Shown here in pieces: positions 45,072 to 48,231 of a stretch of 48,231 nucleotides of DNA. Numbering within the stretch: the stretch's first letter is position 1; each line of letters begins with the position of its first letter. Both the position numbers and the translations under genes were made by a program. Below the pieces are notes generated by a model that did not search any database, had not been told where the DNA came from, and worked only from the letters and a program-made list of their open reading frames with translations. The DNA is from an uncultured Paraglaciecola sp. (GTDB lineage Bacteria > Pseudomonadota > Gammaproteobacteria > Enterobacterales > Alteromonadaceae): NCBI RefSeq assembly GCF_913058035.1, contig NZ_CAJXPA010000012.1, forward strand, positions 1 through 48,231. The letters run 5' to 3'.

Positions 45072-45337
45072 ATAGCACCTCGTATACGTGTAACGTACTT
45101 TTTATTATTCACTGAAACGTAATTCCAAAGACAGTATTATCCATCATAAGAGTTAACGTTTAGTTAAATTATTGTTATTTTTACTGTTTGGACGTTAAGG
45201 GTCTCTCATTTAATAGCGACTAGTCTAGCTTTTTTGTTTAACTTACAGTCAAGTGCCTAATTTTTAGACATAAAATTATTAATGGACATTGAACATTGTT
45301 AATAAAAATAAAAAAAAGAGGCCAAACAAGAAATAAC

Positions 45338-45357
45338 AAGAATTGAGAAGAATTGAG
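45338..45357. repeat. Tandem duplication of AAGAATTGAG
   Basis: Two perfect adjacent copies of a 10-mer lie at 45338-45347 and 45348-45357 in the ctaC-lexA intergenic region. It may be a simple slippage duplication. Confidence 0.85.
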
Positions 45358-45393
45358 AAAGGGCGCAACAAAAATTGTTGAAAATTTTTAAAC

Positions 45394-45416
45394 GCGCATT
45401 AATTTAAATAATGCGC
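45394..45416 (-). terminator. Likely lexA terminator
   Basis: An 8-bp stem (GCGCATTA at 45394-45401 and TAATGCGC at 45409-45416) with a 7-nt loop lies 10 bp beyond the lexA stop. On the minus strand it is followed by a GTTTAAAAATTTT tract, so it fits an intrinsic terminator. Confidence 0.7.
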
Positions 45417-45426
45417 AGTATTTATA

Positions 45427-46050
45427 CTAGATCCAATCGGCGTTTCGAATAACACCTACTGCGATACCTTCAATATTGAATGGTTGAGTCGCTAAATCTA
45501 CCTTAATTGGAGAAAAAGCCTCATTTTCAGCATGTAATAAAATTTGCCTTCCTTTTTTCTCAAGTCGCTTCACCGTGACATTGTCATCCACCCTAGCGAC
45601 TACCACCTGACCATTGTGAACGTCAGTGGTGCGATGAACAGCTAACAAGTCGCCATCCATAATACCGATATCCTTCATGCTCATACCGTTTACTCGAAGC
45701 AAAAAATCGGCACTGGGTTTAAACAAATTAGGATCCACTCGATAATGACCCTCAATATGTTCTTGTGCCAAAATAGGTTCTCCAGCAGCAACTCGACCTA
45801 TCAAGGGCAAACCAAGATCTTCAAGTTGATCTTCAAGTGGTATATTTAACTTAATACCGCGAGACGTGCCGGGTAATATTTCTATCACCCCTTTTCGTGC
45901 TAGCGCTTTTAAATGTTCTTCTGCTGCATTAGCAGATTTGAAACCTAACTCTCGGGCAATTTCTGCGCGAGTAGGCGGCATACCTGTATTCAACATGGTA
46001 TTTTTAATCAGTTGAAGTACTTCTTCTTGTCGTGCAGTTAGTGGACGCAT
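45427..46050 (-). CDS. lexA: LexA SOS repressor
   Basis: LexA represses DNA-damage genes and cleaves itself when RecA is activated. The 207-aa protein has a winged-helix domain (about 1-70, with [15 protein letters not shown] as recognition region), the Ala89-Gly90 cleavage site in GRVAAGEPI, the catalytic Ser124 in NGMSMKDIG and Lys161 in NVTVKRLEK. It is divergent from plsB, whereas E. coli has plsB, dgkA, lexA and dinF together; here dinF lies about 11 kb away and is broken. A LexA box sits just upstream, so autoregulation is expected. Confidence 0.97.
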   Translation of the reverse strand: MRPLTARQEEVLQLIKNTMLNTGMPPTRAEIARELGFKSANAAEEHLKALARKGVIEILPGTSRGIKLNIPLEDQLEDLGLPLIGRVAAGEPILAQEHIEGHYRVDPNLFKPSADFLLRVNGMSMKDIGIMDGDLLAVHRTTDVHNGQVVVARVDDNVTVKRLEKKGRQILLHAENEAFSPIKVDLATQPFNIEGIAVGVIRNADWI

Positions 46051-46057
46051 AAACAGC

Positions 46058-46073
46058 CTGTTTTTTTATACAG
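46058..46073 (-). promoter_or_regulatory. LexA operator (SOS box) of lexA
   Basis: The 16-bp sequence CTGT-N8-ACAG with an AT-rich centre matches the gammaproteobacterial SOS box. It lies 8 bp upstream of the lexA ATG, overlapping the leader. A second ACAG half site preceded by TATAT (to 46092) lacks a proper CTG partner and may be a weak second box. Confidence 0.8.
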
Positions 46074-46189
46074 TTAGAAAGAGTATATACAGTTATAATT
46101 AAATCTCAAATTTGTTTTTCACAAAATATAAGCGTAATTTTTTTTACGAGATTTACATAAAATACAAAATTTAATCTCCAGTTATCAAA

Positions 46190-46220
46190 TTGTCACTGCT
46201 ACGAATGTCTGTGGTATCCT
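46190..46220 (+). promoter_or_regulatory. Candidate plsB promoter
   Basis: TTGTCA at 46190-46195 and TATCCT at 46215-46220, the latter with a TGn extension, are 19 bp apart. The start of transcription would fall near 46227, about 25 nt before the plsB ATG. The spacing is longer than ideal, so the call relies on the extended -10 form. Confidence 0.4.
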
Positions 46221-46251
46221 TCATCCGTTTTAAAATCTGAGAGAAAAATGT

Positions 46252-48231
46252 ATGTTGTGGCTGCATAAATTGCTGTTAGCAATGGTGACAGTGCCGATGA
46301 AATGGCTGGTAAAAGTAAACAGCATTCCAAGTGATCTTGAGACTGAACTAGGCATAGATAAAAATCGGCCAATTGTATATTTATTACGTACCCGTTCAGT
46401 CACAGATCAGTTGGCATTAAAAATGTCTGCGGCGGCATTAGGCTTACCTAGACCCACTCTTGATATGAATATTACTGGTCAAAGTTATTCCTCATGCTTG
46501 TTTTTACAGAAACCCCGCTCAGTGTTGAACCGCAAAATTAGAGGTACTTCGATACAAGAAGATGCGGCCAAGCTATTTAGTATGCACAGAGAAAACTCAG
46601 AACTGGATATTCAAATTGTTCCCGTTTCAATACTTTGGGGAAGGGCACCAAATAAAAACACATCAGGTTGGTCAGACGTCATTGCTAACCAGATGTCGCC
46701 CAGCTGGCTACGTAAATTTTTTATAGTATTATTTTTAGGCAGAGACAACTTTGTTTGTTACAGCAAAGCAGTCTCTTCTAGAAAAATGGTGGAACTAAAA
46801 GGTAGTGATGAAGACATCGCTCATAAACTTATTCGTGTAGCAGGCACACACTTTTATCGCCGTCATCAAACGTTAACAGGCCCTAATATTCTTGAACGTC
46901 ATCAATTGCATAACAGTGTTCTTGGCGCAAAATCTATACGTAAAGCCATTGTTGAGGAAGCTCGCAGCAAAAAATTAAGTCATCAACAAGCCAAACAACA
47001 AGCTAAGAAATACATAAATGAGATAGCGGCTGACTACAGACCTGGTTTGATCAGATTAGCCGAGAAATTATTAACCAAAATTTGGAACAAAATTTATAAC
47101 GGTATCGAAGTTAGGCATGCTGATAAAGTCAGAGCTTTAGCACAAAATGGTCATGAAATAATTTATGTCCCCTGCCATCGAAGCCATATGGACTACTTAT
47201 TACTCACCTATGTTATTTACCATGAAGGGTTAGTCACACCACATATTGCTGCTGGAATTAACCTTAACTTTCCTCCAATTGGCGGCATATTGCGTAAAGC
47301 AGGCGCATTTTATTTACGTCGAAGTTTCGCTGGTAACAAACTCTACACAGCCGTGTTTCGCGAATATTTAGAACTACTGTTTAACAAAGGTTATTCAGTT
47401 AAATATTTTCCTGAAGGAGGACGCAGCAGAACAGGTCGCCTATTACCGCCTAAAACAGGCATGTTAGCTATGACTTTACATGCACTTATCAAGGGTATTA
47501 ATCGACCCGTGAGTATAGTGCCTGTGTATATTGGATACGAACATGTTATGGAAGTGTCTAGTTACCTTAAAGAACTTAACGGCACGGGTAAGAAAAAAGA
47601 ATCTTTTTTCCAAATATTTTCAGCCATTAAAAAACTCAAAAATTACGGCTACGGCTTTTTAAATTTTGGCGAACCCATCAACTTAACTAATTACCTCGAC
47701 CAGCAGGTACCTAATTGGCGAGATGAACAAGAAAAAAGTGGTGACAAAAAACCTAAATGGCTGACACCAGTTGTAAATGTTCTTGCTACAGATGTCATGA
47801 GCCGTATCAACCAAACAGCTGCTGTGAGTGGCATGTCAATTTGTGCTATTTGTTTATTGTCTGCGAAAAAGCACGCAATGGCCCAATCTGAATTAATACA
47901 AGCCATTGATCACTTTTTAGAATTGTTACGTGATGCCCCCTATAGCGAACTTGCCACTTTGCCTAAGATATCAGGCAAAAAATTATTGGAAAACACGCTT
48001 AAGTTGAATAAATTCAGCGTGTCTGAAGACAGTTTTGGGAAAATAATTTCACTCAAAAATACAAATGCTGTAGCACTAACCTACTACCGTAACAATATCC
48101 TGCACTTATTCGCCCTACCCGGCCTGATTGCCGCCATAGTGTTTGCCAATAAAAGATTGGCAAAGGAACAGATATTGCTGTTAGTAGCTAAGATCTATCC
48201 CTTACTCAAGAGAGAATTGTTTATTTATATG
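46252..48231 (+). CDS. plsB: Glycerol-3-phosphate acyltransferase PlsB (3' end outside window)
   Basis: PlsB is the inner-membrane enzyme that makes lysophosphatidic acid, the first step of phospholipid synthesis. The frame is open for 660 codons from ATG 46252 to the window edge without a stop, so the C-terminus (the E. coli protein is about 800 aa) is missing here. The acyltransferase motifs are present: HRSHMD with H309 and D314, a GGILRKAGAFYLRR block, FPEGGRSRTG and a later VSIVPVYIGYE. A GAGAG sequence upstream can serve as ribosome site. It is divergent from lexA. Confidence 0.96.
   Translation, partial: MLWLHKLLLAMVTVPMKWLVKVNSIPSDLETELGIDKNRPIVYLLRTRSVTDQLALKMSAAALGLPRPTLDMNITGQSYSSCLFLQKPRSVLNRKIRGTSIQEDAAKLFSMHRENSELDIQIVPVSILWGRAPNKNTSGWSDVIANQMSPSWLRKFFIVLFLGRDNFVCYSKAVSSRKMVELKGSDEDIAHKLIRVAGTHFYRRHQTLTGPNILERHQLHNSVLGAKSIRKAIVEEARSKKLSHQQAKQQAKKYINEIAADYRPGLIRLAEKLLTKIWNKIYNGIEVRHADKVRALAQNGHEIIYVPCHRSHMDYLLLTYVIYHEGLVTPHIAAGINLNFPPIGGILRKAGAFYLRRSFAGNKLYTAVFREYLELLFNKGYSVKYFPEGGRSRTGRLLPPKTGMLAMTLHALIKGINRPVSIVPVYIGYEHVMEVSSYLKELNGTGKKKESFFQIFSAIKKLKNYGYGFLNFGEPINLTNYLDQQVPNWRDEQEKSGDKKPKWLTPVVNVLATDVMSRINQTAAVSGMSICAICLLSAKKHAMAQSELIQAIDHFLELLRDAPYSELATLPKISGKKLLENTLKLNKFSVSEDSFGKIISLKNTNAVALTYYRNNILHLFALPGLIAAIVFANKRLAKEQILLLVAKIYPLLKRELFIYM

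Larger units (their letters stand above)
45072..45426. other. Intergenic region between ctaC and lexA
   Basis: This 355-bp AT-rich region should contain the promoter of the cox operon at its left and the 3' end of lexA at its right. I could not fix a -35/-10 pair. It holds a tandem 10-mer (45338-45357), a small palindrome CAACAA-AAA-TTGTTG (45367-45381) and the lexA terminator hairpin. No gene is visible. Confidence 0.5.

Noticed and set aside
46077..46092. Second full LexA box
   Set aside because: The right half ACAG is present, but the left half reads GAAA instead of CTGT, so it is at most a half site.
1..48231. tRNA genes, CRISPR arrays, insertion sequences, prophage genes or defence systems
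   Set aside because: I saw no tRNA-like or rRNA sequence, no spaced repeats, no transposase or integrase with terminal repeats, and no recognisable phage or defence gene in the window.

Overview
This window looks like a chromosomal segment of a marine gammaproteobacterium in the Alteromonadales, most likely Alteromonadaceae near Glaciecola/Paraglaciecola. That placement is inferred from gene content, AT-rich base composition and gene order; I could run no database search. Most of the window is conserved core genome. I see no tRNA, rRNA, CRISPR array, insertion sequence or prophage.

Layout. (1) 0.3-1.6 kb, minus strand: the redox chaperone Hsp33 (hslO) and the ribosome-rescue protein Hsp15 (hslR). 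(2) 1.7-13.2 kb, plus strand: a contiguous type II secretion operon gspCDEFGHIJKLMN. (3) 13.3-15.5 kb: yrfG, nudE and cysQ, which handle nucleotides and 3'-phosphoadenosine phosphate. (4) 15.5-23.4 kb: a yheU-yheT-yheS-yheV-slyX neighbourhood resembling the E. coli slyX/yhe block. It is interrupted by three decayed genes: a YceI-family secreted protein, cysD (ATP sulfurylase small subunit), and an FkpA-type peptidyl-prolyl isomerase. (5) 24-27.2 kb: greB and tex. (6) 27.2-33.7 kb: a SprA-like putative metalloprotease paired with a small flagellar-D0-like protein, then bioH, comF/gntX, a large M14 peptidase, nfuA, and a small membrane protein that appears to start at ATT. (7) 33.6-36.7 kb: a MATE/DinF gene broken by two TGA codons, a polysaccharide deacetylase and a GNAT acetyltransferase. 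(8) 36.7-45.1 kb, minus strand: an aa3-type cytochrome c oxidase cluster with its assembly factors (ctaC, ctaD, ctaG, ctaE, SURF1, an SCO-like protein, ctaA, ctaB, SCO) and a DUF2909 gene on the opposite strand. (9) 45.4-48.2 kb: lexA with its own operator, divergent from plsB, which runs off the right edge.

How the genes work together. The gsp operon supplies nearly a whole outer-membrane secretion machine; the prepilin peptidase GspO must be encoded elsewhere. The cox cluster supplies structural subunits, copper delivery (CtaG, SCO, possibly the SCO-like protein) and heme A synthesis (CtaB, CtaA). nfuA has upstream a strong match to the IscR type 1 operator, overlapping an extended -10 promoter, so it probably belongs to the Fe-S homeostasis regulon.

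The most unusual points are the four broken genes among well-kept housekeeping genes, including a cysD remnant with a hexamer repeat at its internal deletion; the apparent AUU start codon after nfuA; the two closely spaced TGA codons in dinF; and the D0-like/SprA-like gene pair. I found no clearly novel defence or mobile system.
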